Source: Prevotella sp. UBA1705 | GTDB taxonomy: Bacteria > Bacteroidota > Bacteroidia > Bacteroidales > Bacteroidaceae | Direction of reading: 5' to 3' | Assembly: GCA_002317385.1 (NCBI GenBank) | Contig: DCJH01000002.1 | Span: forward strand, 1-64,000 | DNA: 64,000 nucleotides | Part shown: piece after piece, positions 9,235 to 16,913 of the stretch | Numbering within the stretch: the stretch's first letter is position 1 | Layout of the letters: every line of letters begins with the position of its first letter | Translations under genes and position numbers: made by a program | The notes under the pieces: generated by a model | Database searches by the model: none | Seen by the model: only the letters and a program-made list of their open reading frames with translations | What the model was told of the DNA's origin: nothing

Positions 9235-11340
9235 ATGATGAATACTCTTCTCGATCAGGACATCATGTATCTTTCGGGCGTGGGCCCACAGAAGAAAGAG
9301 ATATTGAGCTCGCAGCTCAATATCAGGACATGGCGCGACCTGCTCGAATACTATCCCTACAAATATGTAGACCGCACCAAAATCTATGCCATCGACGAGC
9401 TGCGGGGCGACATGCCCTTCGTGCAGGTGAAGGGCAAGATACTCAGTTTCGAGGAGTTCAGCATGGGCGCACGCAAGAAACGCATCGTGGGCCACTTCAC
9501 AGATGGGCGGGGTGTGATAGACCTCGTGTGGTTTCATGGGGCACAATACATCTACAAGTCGTACAAGATAGGTGAGGAATATATCGTCTTCGGCAAGCCC
9601 ACCGTGTTCCAAGGACGCTATCAGTTTGCCCATCCAGAGATGGAACGGGCCGCCGATGTGAAGATAGAGGACATGGGAATGCAACCTTACTATGTCACCA
9701 CGGAGAAGATGAAGGACCGAGGAATGCAGTCGAGGGCGGTGGAAAAACTCACTAAAGCACTCGTCACAAGGATTCCAGAGGGCGCAATTCAAGAATCGCT
9801 GCTACCAAGCATCATATCCCGATTACACCTGATATCTCGCGAAGAAGCATACCGAAAAATACACTATCCCCAAACATTAGATGATGTACAGCGTGCGCAG
9901 GTGCGTCTGAAGTTCGAAGAACTCTTCTATGTGCAGCTCAATATCCTGCGCTATGCCTCCGAGCACAGGCAGAAATACCGGGGCTATATCTTCACCAAGA
10001 TAGGTCCGATATTCAACGATTTCTTCAGCCATCAGCTACCCTTCGAACTCACTGGAGCACAGAAACGGGTGATGCACGAGATAAGAGACGACATGCTTTC
10101 GGGCCATCAGATGAACCGGTTGCTGCAGGGCGACGTGGGCTCGGGCAAGACCTTGGTGGCCCTGCTCACCATGCTCATCGCCATAGACAATGGTTTCCAG
10201 GCGTGCATCATGGCGCCTACGGAGATTCTTGCGGAGCAGCACTTGGACACGATACGTGAGTTTCTGGGCGACATGCCGCTGCGCGTGGAACTCCTTACGG
10301 GCATCGTCAAGGGCAAACGGCGACGCGAGGTGCTGGAGGGTTTGGCCGATGGATCGGTTGATATCCTCGTGGGCACGCACGCCGTGATAGAAGATACGGT
10401 GCAGTTCAAGCGGCTCGGCGTGGCCGTAGTCGATGAGCAGCATCGGTTTGGCGTAGCCCAGCGCGCCCGCCTCTGGGCCAAGAGCGAGAATCCGCCCCAC
10501 ATTCTCGTGATGACCGCCACGCCCATTCCCCGAACGCTGGCCATGACCATCTATGGCGACCTCGACGTGAGCGTCATCGACGAACTGCCTCCCGGTCGCA
10601 AGCCCATCATGACCATACACAAGTATGACAACCAGACCACCACATTATATAATGGTATACGTCAGCAGATCCGCGAGGGTCGGCAGGTGTATATCGTATT
10701 CCCGCTCATCGAAGAGAGTGAGAAGATTGACCTGAAAAACCTCGAAGACGGTTACCAGAGCCTCTGCGAGATATTCCCGGAATTCCGTCTGAGCAAGGTG
10801 CATGGGCGCATGAAGTCGAAGGAGAAGGAGGCCGAGATGCAGAAGTTCGTGTCGGGCGAGACCCAGATTTTAGTGGCCACGACGGTCATCGAAGTGGGCG
10901 TCAATGTGCCCAATGCGTCGGTGATGGTCATCTTAGAGGCCCAACGGTTCGGCCTTTCGCAGCTCCACCAGCTACGCGGACGTGTGGGGCGCGGTGCCGA
11001 CCAGAGCTATTGCATCCTCGTCACGGGCTATGAGCTCGCCACGGAGACCCGCAAGCGCATCGACATCATGTGCGAGACCAACGACGGTTTCCGCATTGCC
11101 GAGGCCGACCTGAAGCTTCGCGGCCCCGGCGATTTGGAGGGAACGGCCCAGAGCGGCATGGCTTTCGACCTGAAAATTGCAGATATTGCACGCGACGGAC
11201 AGCTGGTTCAGATGGCCCGCGACGAGGCACAGCGCATCATAGAAGCTGACCCACAATGCAACAAACTGGAGTATTCTATGCTCTGGAACCACCTGAAAGA
11301 ACTCCGAAAAACCAATATCAATTGGTCGGCCATCAGCTGA
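9235..11340 (+). CDS. recG: ATP-dependent DNA helicase RecG
   Basis: Branch-migration helicase that remodels stalled replication forks and Holliday junctions. It shows the N-terminal wedge (OB-fold) domain, then helicase motifs: Walker A in LLQGDVGSGKT, DEQH box (VVDEQHRFGV), TATPIPRTLAM, and QLRGRVGRG of the second RecA domain. The frame is open from a TTG at 9193, but those 14 residues overlap the repeat flank; ATG at 9235 (MMNTLLDQDIMYLSGVG) is the more natural start, giving 701 aa. It follows ispD on the same strand across the MITE-like element, so co-transcription is uncertain. Confidence 0.94.
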   Translation: MMNTLLDQDIMYLSGVGPQKKEILSSQLNIRTWRDLLEYYPYKYVDRTKIYAIDELRGDMPFVQVKGKILSFEEFSMGARKKRIVGHFTDGRGVIDLVWFHGAQYIYKSYKIGEEYIVFGKPTVFQGRYQFAHPEMERAADVKIEDMGMQPYYVTTEKMKDRGMQSRAVEKLTKALVTRIPEGAIQESLLPSIISRLHLISREEAYRKIHYPQTLDDVQRAQVRLKFEELFYVQLNILRYASEHRQKYRGYIFTKIGPIFNDFFSHQLPFELTGAQKRVMHEIRDDMLSGHQMNRLLQGDVGSGKTLVALLTMLIAIDNGFQACIMAPTEILAEQHLDTIREFLGDMPLRVELLTGIVKGKRRREVLEGLADGSVDILVGTHAVIEDTVQFKRLGVAVVDEQHRFGVAQRARLWAKSENPPHILVMTATPIPRTLAMTIYGDLDVSVIDELPPGRKPIMTIHKYDNQTTTLYNGIRQQIREGRQVYIVFPLIEESEKIDLKNLEDGYQSLCEIFPEFRLSKVHGRMKSKEKEAEMQKFVSGETQILVATTVIEVGVNVPNASVMVILEAQRFGLSQLHQLRGRVGRGADQSYCILVTGYELATETRKRIDIMCETNDGFRIAEADLKLRGPGDLEGTAQSGMAFDLKIADIARDGQLVQMARDEAQRIIEADPQCNKLEYSMLWNHLKELRKTNINWSAIS

Positions 11341-11597
11341 TCATCCACCCTAATCTGCCCCATTCACATTTTCTAAGTACCCATTTTTCAGCAAAACCTG
11401 GGGAAATATATAAAGAATAAAGTCCTTAATCCCAATAAACAGGGTAGTTTTGGGAAGAAAAAGAGGTGTTATTTGTATTTATTCCATTACTGAAATAAAA
11501 TTTAAGGAAATGTTAAGCACAGCGCCGTTTCTATCGGATTGTGTTAAAATTGGAACTTTTTTTGGTGTGTTTCGAACAAAAAGTGCAGTTTTTTTAT
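11341..11597. other. Gap between recG and the M23 peptidase gene
   Basis: AT-rich non-coding stretch of about 260 bp. I see no repeat, terminator hairpin or conserved RNA in it; the promoter of the next gene lies at its right edge. Confidence 0.5.
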
Positions 11598-11605
11598 TAT
11601 CTTTG
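11598..11605 (+). promoter_or_regulatory. Candidate promoter -7 box of the M23 peptidase gene
   Basis: TATCTTTG matches TAnnTTTG. Transcription from here would give a leader of about 100 bases before the ATG at 11713. Confidence 0.5.
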
Positions 11606-11712
11606 TGAGGTCTTTTTGAAATTAGATGAGTTCTCGTTTCGCACTCTCTTTTTGCCAAAGGGGTAAACCTTCTCCCCGGAAAGACTTAAACCTAAGATAT
11701 AAATTAGTATTT

Positions 11713-12681
11713 ATGACTTTTACGAAGACTGTTAAAACTCTCACCATATCCCTACTGTTCGCATTGGCGGCAGAGCCGGTTGCAGGTCAAGATCTGCTGG
11801 CTCGCCAGGCTCCCGTAGACCGCAGAGCCAAGAAACTTGATTCGATTGAAATCAAGAATATTGTCGCCAAGGAAAACCTTCAGTCGCCTGCAGCTCAACT
11901 TTATGGCGATGAATGGGACAACAGATACGCTCACCGCACCACCGAGCTGCCCGATTCCTTCCTCGTAAACCTTCGTCATTTCTGCATGCCTACGCCCAGC
12001 CGCGTTGTAACGAGCAACTTCGGCAGTCGTTGGGGACGCTCCCACAAGGGTCTTGACATTAAAGTTTACATTGGCGATACTATCCGCGCAGCCTTCTCTG
12101 GCAAGGTGCGCATCGTGAGATATGAGGGTGGCGGCTATGGCAACTATGTGGTGATTCGTCACCCCAACGGCTTGGAGACCATCTACGGACACCTTTCCAA
12201 GCAGCTCGTGACAGAGAATGAGACAGTGCGTGCAGGCGAGCCCATCGGACTCGGAGGTAACACAGGCCGAAGCACCGGCTCGCATCTCCACTTCGAGACA
12301 CGCCTCTGCGGTGTGGCATTGAACCCTGCCCTCTTCTTCGATTTCCGCAATCAGGACGTCGTTGCAGACCAGGTGCTGTTCCGCAGAGACTCTTACGACC
12401 GCGAGTCTAACATCGCAACCCGCGAGCGTGGCAAGATTGGAAACGGCGGATATACCCGCGATCAGATCTACGGAGAGGTGGGACACAGCGACGACGACGC
12501 ACCAGTTGAGGTAAGACAGGCCGCCAACCAGCCTGAGCGCGTGTACTACAAGGTGACCAAGGGCGATACGCTTGAGTCTATTGCACAGAGATGTGGCGTG
12601 ACCGTCGAGAAGCTCTGCAGCCTGAACGGATTCCGCAAGAACCAGCGAGTACGCCCCGGACAGATTATCCGCTACGTCTAA
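11713..12681 (+). CDS. Secreted M23-family peptidase with C-terminal LysM domain
   Basis: Probable peptidoglycan endopeptidase of the envelope. The frame is open from 11626, but a cleavable signal peptide begins at the ATG at 11713 (MTFTKTVKTLTISLLFALA), giving 322 aa. The LytM/M23 zinc site is complete: His111 and Asp115 in SHKGLDIK, and His193 in GSHLHFE. A single LysM domain covers about residues 277-321 (YYKVTKGDTLESIAQRCGV) and should bind glycan strands. It is monocistronic with a strong terminator behind it. Such proteins act in cell division or envelope maintenance; which one here is not determinable. Confidence 0.93.
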   Translation: MTFTKTVKTLTISLLFALAAEPVAGQDLLARQAPVDRRAKKLDSIEIKNIVAKENLQSPAAQLYGDEWDNRYAHRTTELPDSFLVNLRHFCMPTPSRVVTSNFGSRWGRSHKGLDIKVYIGDTIRAAFSGKVRIVRYEGGGYGNYVVIRHPNGLETIYGHLSKQLVTENETVRAGEPIGLGGNTGRSTGSHLHFETRLCGVALNPALFFDFRNQDVVADQVLFRRDSYDRESNIATRERGKIGNGGYTRDQIYGEVGHSDDDAPVEVRQAANQPERVYYKVTKGDTLESIAQRCGVTVEKLCSLNGFRKNQRVRPGQIIRYV

Positions 12682-12741
12682 AACAGCTATCAGCACCCGC
12701 TGCTGAGACGCATACAAGGCCGACAACCAAGGCCCAAAAGC

Positions 12742-12782
12742 AACGCCCGACTGAACGATTGTTCAGTCGGGCGTTGTTCGTT
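12742..12782. terminator. Bidirectional terminator between converging genes
   Basis: A perfect 15-bp stem (12742-12756 with 12761-12775) closes a GATT loop. T-rich tails leave on both sides (TTGTTCGTTT on +, TTGCTTTTGG on -), so it can serve the M23 gene and the glycosyltransferase pair. Confidence 0.88.
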
Positions 12783-12837
12783 TGGTATCTTTTTCAGCAA
12801 GAAGCAGACGCTCTGCTGGAAGCATGGTCGCCTGAAA

Positions 12838-13614
12838 CTATTTCTTTAGCACTGCCCTGACCACAAACCAGAGGTGCATGGCCACCGTGGACAAGAGTCC
12901 ATAGTGGTGCGACATGACGCGGAAGCGCTCCAAGAGCGATGCCCGATGGTTCTTGACGGTCATGCCGCCGTCGAGGTAATTGACCAGCACCTCACCCACA
13001 TTCTTCAGCACCAGCCCCTGCTTCTCGGCCGCCTTCATCACCCGGATGCACCAGTCCACATCGGCCGAGTAGCGATAGCGCAGGTCGTAGAGGTTCTCGC
13101 GAGCCAAATCTGTGCGTGCATAGAACGACTGATGACACACCAGCATGCCCTCGCGGAAGGAGCGCCAGCTGAGCGTCTTGGGCGGGCGGAGCCTACGATG
13201 ACGCAGGAAATTGCCCTCATCGTTCACGATATCGGCATCGCCGTAGAGCACTCCGGGCAGTGTTTCGCCGTCGGCAAAGCCCACCGCCACATGCTCCAGC
13301 GTCTCCGACGAGGGGAAAACGTCGCCGGCATTGAGAAAGATGAGATAGTCGCCCGTGGCCTTGCGTATGCCCTTGTTCATCGCATCGTAGAGCCCGCCGT
13401 CGCGTTCCGACACCACCACCACCTGATGACCGCTGTCGGCCTCAGCGCATTTCTGCTGATAATCGCGTGCCAGCGCCATCGTCGCATCCTGGGAAAGTCC
13501 GTCGAGAATGAGGTGTTCCACATTGGGATAGGTCTGCTCATACACGCTGTCGAGCGTGCGCTGCAACTCGTGTTCGGCATTAAACGTGCAGGTAATGATA
13601 CTGAATGTGATCAT
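12838..13614 (-). CDS. Family 2 glycosyltransferase (WcaE-like)
   Basis: Cytoplasmic GT-A transferase that adds a sugar from a nucleotide donor. The N-terminus FSIITCTFNAEHELQRTLDS is the family 2 start, followed by LILDGLSQDAT and SERDGGLYDAMNKG and a donor-site acidic motif in FLNAGD (about 90-100). Length 258 aa is usual. Its start overlaps the stop of the upstream GT4 gene by 4 bp, so they are translated as a pair. The combination resembles colanic-acid-type wcaE/wcaC transferases, pointing to a surface polysaccharide, but no other polysaccharide genes are in the window. Confidence 0.9.
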   Translation of the reverse strand: MITFSIITCTFNAEHELQRTLDSVYEQTYPNVEHLILDGLSQDATMALARDYQQKCAEADSGHQVVVVSERDGGLYDAMNKGIRKATGDYLIFLNAGDVFPSSETLEHVAVGFADGETLPGVLYGDADIVNDEGNFLRHRRLRPPKTLSWRSFREGMLVCHQSFYARTDLARENLYDLRYRYSADVDWCIRVMKAAEKQGLVLKNVGEVLVNYLDGGMTVKNHRASLLERFRVMSHHYGLLSTVAMHLWFVVRAVLKK

Positions 13615-14885
13615 AGGGCGTAGTTCTTAAAGGCCATGGCCTGGTTGTAAACCTCGATGTATCTCATGGCCACGCTCTGCTGCGAATAGTGGGTCACCAC
13701 CTTCTGCACGGCCCGACGGCTCAGACTCTCGTAGTCGGCCTCGTCCAGAATCCAGTGCAATCCGCGCGCCAGGTCGGCCGAATCGCGGTAGGATGCCACA
13801 TATCCATTCTTCTGATGGTCTATCATTTCAGGTATTCCGCCCACCTTGAAGCCGATGCAAGGCACCCCGCACGCCATTGCCTCCATGATGGTATTGGGCA
13901 GGTTTTCGGACAAGGAGGGCAGCACAAAAAGGTCGGAAGCATTATACACCTCCACGATTTTCCGCTCGTCGTTGACATATCCGAGCGGATAGACGGGCAT
14001 GTCAAACTGCCCCTCAAACTCCTCGGCGTGACCGCCCAGAAGCACCACGCCCGTGTTCTTCCGCATCTCGGGATGCTGGCCCACCAGCGTGTGGCAAGCC
14101 TCGATGAGGTAGTCCATGCCCTTGTTCACATTGGTGATGCGCTGCGCCACAAACAAGATGAGCCGCTTGTCCGCAGGCAATCCCAGTGCCTGACGGGCCT
14201 CAGCCTTGCTGTGCTGACAAAAGATGGAGGTGTTGATAGGGTTGGGAATATCGGTCACAATATGCTTATCGACCAGTCCACTGGCTTTCGCCTCGGCGGC
14301 AAGCCATCGGCTACAGGCCACAAACGAGATGTCGCTGATCTTATAAATCCTGCTTTTCTGCTCCCACACCTTATAAGATAGGTCGCGATCGCCGCCCTTA
14401 TGGGGCAGGTATTTGCAGTTGGAGCAATGGCTCTTAAACCGGTTGCAGCCCAGCGAGAGGTGGCAGATGCCCGACACAGGCCACAGATCGTGCATGGTCC
14501 AGACCACCGGTTTGCCACTCTTGAGAATCTTGCGGATGCTCCCCAGCGACAGCATGCCCTGATTGATCCACGCCAAATGCACGATGTCGGCCTTCTTAAA
14601 CTCGGGCAACATGGTGATGTCGGTCCCGGCATTAGCCACGTCGAGTTCAAAGAGATGATGCTTAGAGAAGTGGAGCCGGGAGAAGATGGTGAGGCGTTCC
14701 CATAGGAAATTCATGCGCTGTCTCCACGGTCGGGGCAGCTCCACCACATTGATGTTGTCGGTTTCCTTATGGGTCACCAGCATTTTCGCCTTGACCCCAT
14801 TGTTGTTCAGGGCCTCCATCAACCTGAAAGTGGCCACGGCGGCCCCTCCGGTCTTCTCACTTGTATTCACTAAGAGCACTCTCAT
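13611..14885 (-). CDS. Family 4 glycosyltransferase (WcaC-like)
   Basis: GT-B fold transferase of 424 aa. The N-terminal acceptor domain starts MRVLLVNTSEKTGGAAVATF and contains WTMHDLWPVSGICHLS, typical of the WcaC-like group, with a cysteine cluster (CNRFKSHCSNC) just after. The C-terminal donor domain has the E-x7-E-type motif PSLSENLPNTIMEAMACG. It is first gene of a two-gene operon with the family 2 transferase and has its own promoter upstream. The acceptor and donor sugars cannot be read from the sequence. Confidence 0.9.
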   Translation of the reverse strand: MRVLLVNTSEKTGGAAVATFRLMEALNNNGVKAKMLVTHKETDNINVVELPRPWRQRMNFLWERLTIFSRLHFSKHHLFELDVANAGTDITMLPEFKKADIVHLAWINQGMLSLGSIRKILKSGKPVVWTMHDLWPVSGICHLSLGCNRFKSHCSNCKYLPHKGGDRDLSYKVWEQKSRIYKISDISFVACSRWLAAEAKASGLVDKHIVTDIPNPINTSIFCQHSKAEARQALGLPADKRLILFVAQRITNVNKGMDYLIEACHTLVGQHPEMRKNTGVVLLGGHAEEFEGQFDMPVYPLGYVNDERKIVEVYNASDLFVLPSLSENLPNTIMEAMACGVPCIGFKVGGIPEMIDHQKNGYVASYRDSADLARGLHWILDEADYESLSRRAVQKVVTHYSQQSVAMRYIEVYNQAMAFKNYAL

Positions 14886-14904
14886 GGTCGAAATCTTTAT
14901 AGAG

Positions 14905-14933
14905 CAAAGGTAATAAAACTAAATGAAAAGCAA
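14905..14933 (-). promoter_or_regulatory. Promoter of the glycosyltransferase pair
   Basis: Read on the minus strand, TACCTTTG (14905-14912) matches TAnnTTTG and a TTG at 14931-14933 lies at about -33. The leader before the start codon is about 15-20 bases. Confidence 0.6.
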
Positions 14934-15106
14934 TTCCATGAGGCCTGAATAATTGCCTGCGCAACGCCAAATTTGTCGCACGCAAGCCTTCCCTCGCTTC
15001 ATCGCTAATAGGCGGAGAAATGCGCTAACTTACTGATGTGCTCGCACACACGGTTTGATTTAGGTCAAGAAAAAAGCGTTTTTTCAACCTTATCAGGGTC
15101 AAAGTG

Positions 15107-15137
15107 TTGTGGCATCAGGATATTCCGCCTATCTTTG
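15107..15137 (+). promoter_or_regulatory. Promoter of the candidate small RNA
   Basis: TATCTTTG (15130-15137) with TTG at 15107-15109 gives both boxes of the Bacteroidetes sigma factor at standard spacing. Transcription would begin near 15142. No protein gene of normal size follows. Confidence 0.75.
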
Positions 15138-15233
15138 CATTGTCAAAAGGTTAATAGATTGTTTAGGTTAGTAGTAATAGATTTAGGTTTTTAGTTATTA
15201 GGTTTAAGGTAGATTTGATAGATTGTTTAACGG

Positions 15234-15287
15234 ATGACAATGGAAACCGTGAGGCTTTCATTTGATTTGAAAAGGATTTTTAGTTAA
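15234..15287 (+). CDS. Possible 17-codon small ORF within the candidate small RNA
   Basis: ATG at 15234 (second in-frame ATG at 15240) opens a frame reading MTMETVRLSFDLKRIFS before a TAA. It begins right after the cytosine-free stretch and ends just before the terminator stem. Purine-rich sequence upstream could allow initiation. The frame overlaps the small GNRA hairpin, so it may equally be fortuitous; real translation is unproven. Confidence 0.25.
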   Translation: MTMETVRLSFDLKRIFS

Positions 15288-15296
15288 ACATAAGCT

Positions 15297-15338
15297 ATAC
15301 GCTGAAGCTCGATGATGAGTTCCAGCGTATTTTTTTTG
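15297..15338 (+). terminator. Terminator of the candidate small RNA
   Basis: ATACGCTG (15297-15304) pairs with CAGCGTAT (15323-15330). The stem continues through one mismatch to CTC/GAG around a GATGAT loop, and a run of Ts starts at 15330. Textbook intrinsic terminator. Confidence 0.9.
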
Positions 15339-15456
15339 GTGCTGTTTTCGGGGAGGAGGTGTGGAGTGGCTGGGTACATTCGCCTGCTGCCTGGGGAATG
15401 CTGGGTATTCTTTGCGCAATTTTTATCCCTTATCTGTAGTGAAAAAACGAGTGCTT

Positions 15457-15669
15457 GGTAGGGACATGCCCCGTGCATGTCCGTACTACCGAATGGCTAA
15501 AGCGACTCGAAGACGCTGATATCGCCCGAAAGATTCCCATCATTCGTTGCGCCAGCCTCTGTGTTCTCTGTGCCCTCTGTGTGCGAAAATATCCACCCTC
15601 AACAAGAAACTCCTCGAAGGAACAGACTCCCATTCGGCGGTGCGGACATGGACGGGGCATGTCCCTACC
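15457..15669. repeat. Paired inverted repeat (GGACATGCCCCGTGCATGTCC family), first locus
   Basis: A 40-bp arm at 15457-15496 (GGTAGGGACATGCCCCGTGC..., ending GAATGG) returns inverted at 15630-15669 with few mismatches. The 133 bp between include the low-complexity run CTCTGTGTTCTCTGTGCCCT. The same arm pair occurs at 49.9-50.1 kb. Doublet layout recalls REPIN elements; no RAYT-type transposase is in the window. Confidence 0.8.
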
Positions 15670-15890
15670 AAGCGTCCGTTACTCCTCCCCACCTTAACTC
15701 TGTCAACTTTATTCTGAAAATTCCGTGTCGAAAATATCTCCGAAATAGAAGTTCAAATCGTGGTCAAAGAGGCTTACCTGCCTCAACGGAGCGCAAAGAA
15801 ATACAACTTGAAGACGGAATAAAGCCCTAACCGCCCTTCAGAATACCCTTTTCGCACCCTCAAACCCACCTTTTCGCCCCACCATCAGGC
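15670..15890. other. Gene-free stretch between repeat elements
   Basis: No coding potential, hairpin or repeat that I can support. It joins the paired repeat on the left to copy B of the long element on the right. Confidence 0.5.
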
Positions 15891-16085
15891 CTTTATCGCA
15901 CGACGATTAGATAGAGATGGCGAGACGATTAGTACCTTATCGCCAAGTGGTTTTTGTCAAATAATCACAAGATACTGACTATCAGCAAGTTTAAAACCGC
16001 CCATTTTGCCCCTTATTCCCCACTCCTCTCTTTTTGTTTTAGAATACGCGAGTCTCAGAAGCGGTACTGTCAATTGTTTTCAAGG
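15890..16085 (+). repeat. Long intergenic element, copy B
   Basis: Contains CTTTATCGCACGACGATTAG and GACGATTAGTACCTTATCGC (near 15889-15945), then TTTGTCAAATAATCACAAG, and GAATACGCG at 16042-16050 followed by TCAATTGTTTTCAA. The left arm of the GAATACGCG hairpin has decayed. Same orientation as copies A, C, F and G. Confidence 0.65.
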
Positions 16086-16159
16086 GGATGAGATGGGCGG
16101 AGAAAGAGACTCATCAGGTCATAGCAGAAGGGGGGATCACCCCTGACAGGAGGGTACGA

Positions 16160-16204
16160 AAGAAGGAGATTCTCGAGCAAAACAAGCCCGACAATCTCCT
16201 TCTT
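16160..16204 (-). terminator. Terminator downstream of ispF
   Basis: AAGAAGGAGATT (16160-16171) pairs with AATCTCCTTCTT (16193-16204). On the minus strand the stem runs into CTTCTTTCG. It lies about 60 bp past the ispF stop; there are also Ts on the plus side. Confidence 0.6.
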
Positions 16205-16263
16205 TTGTCGTTTGGAAATATCCTTGCGAGGAGCTATTGAAGCCCCGTAGCGCGCCCAATAGA

Positions 16264-16740
16264 CTATTTCTCGATGAGGCAGACGGCGTAGGCGGCGATG
16301 CCTTCCTCACGGCCCACAAAGCCCATACGCTCAGATGTGGTGGCCTTGATGCTGATTTGGTCCTCATCGCAGCCCATCACCTCGGCCAGACAAGCCTTCA
16401 TCGCCGGGATGTGGGGATTGAGTTTGGGATGCTCGGCGCACACCGTAGCGTCAATGTTGCCCAGATGGTAGCCCTTGGTGGCAATGAGTTCGATGGTCTT
16501 GCGCAGGATAATCTTACTATCCATGTTGAGCGTTTCGTCGCTCGTGTCGGGGAAATGATAGCCTATGTCGCGCATGTTGGCCGCCCCAAGCAGGGCGTCG
16601 CAAATGGCGTGTATCAGCACATCTGCATCGCTGTGACCCAGCAATCCCACCGTGTGCTCTATCTTGATTCCTCCTAAATACAGGTCGCGGCCCTCCACCA
16701 AACGGTGTACGTCGTAACCCATTCCTATTCGTGTTGGCAT
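16264..16740 (-). CDS. ispF: 2-C-methyl-D-erythritol 2,4-cyclodiphosphate synthase
   Basis: Fifth step of the MEP pathway, cyclising CDP-methylerythritol phosphate with loss of CMP. The zinc ligands are Asp10 and His12 (GMGYDVHRL) and His44 (ADVLIHAICDALLGA); GYHFPDTSDET, AEHPKLNPHIPAM and the C-terminal IKATTSERMGF are further family marks. 158 aa is full length. It is downstream of porV on the same strand, separated by 173 bp that hold an inverted-repeat element, so co-transcription with the secretion genes is possible but not shown. Confidence 0.96.
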   Translation of the reverse strand: MPTRIGMGYDVHRLVEGRDLYLGGIKIEHTVGLLGHSDADVLIHAICDALLGAANMRDIGYHFPDTSDETLNMDSKIILRKTIELIATKGYHLGNIDATVCAEHPKLNPHIPAMKACLAEVMGCDEDQISIKATTSERMGFVGREEGIAAYAVCLIEK

Positions 16741-16765
16741 GAAATTAATATTTTTAAGTTGTTTT

Positions 16766-16895
16766 GGAGGAGTTAAAGGAGTTAAAGAAGTTATCGCTTC
16801 GCTCGGAAGTTAAAGACAAATGTCTGTTGGTTGATATACTTCCTACGGTACTATTGTCTTTTAACTCCATTAACTTCCTTAACTTCTTTAACTCC
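16766..16895. repeat. GTTAAAG/CTTTAAC inverted-repeat element, locus 1
   Basis: About 130 bp. The left half is rows of GGAGTTAAA/GAAGTTA words with TCGCTTCGCTCGGAAG and GACAAATGTCT; the right half carries TATTGTC and then TTTAACTCC/TTAACTTCC words, so the ends are imperfect inverted copies. The same element occurs upstream of porU and (partly) of mutY. Confidence 0.75.
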
Positions 16896-16913
16896 AAGCA
16901 AGCTCCGCTTGCC

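Larger units (their letters stand above)
15142..15338 (+). ncRNA. Candidate small RNA of about 195 nt, cytosine-depleted 5' half
   Basis: The unit runs from the promoter to a terminator and has no obvious protein gene. From about 15146 to 15229 the transcript has virtually no cytosine and repeats TTAGGTT-like words, so this half should be unstructured. A small hairpin follows (GAAACC GTGA GGCTTTC, near 15243-15259) with a GNRA-type loop, then an unpaired stretch and the terminator. It contains a 17-codon frame (see separate entry). I do not recognise it as 6S, tmRNA, SRP or RNase P RNA. It may belong to a known Bacteroidales RNA family that I cannot identify from memory. Confidence 0.65.

Noticed and set aside
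15430..15697. Short frames reading MSLPSVRYSSPP or FRTQRAQRTQR
   Set aside because: They are translations of the inverted repeat and of the CTCTGTG simple sequence inside it, on both strands.
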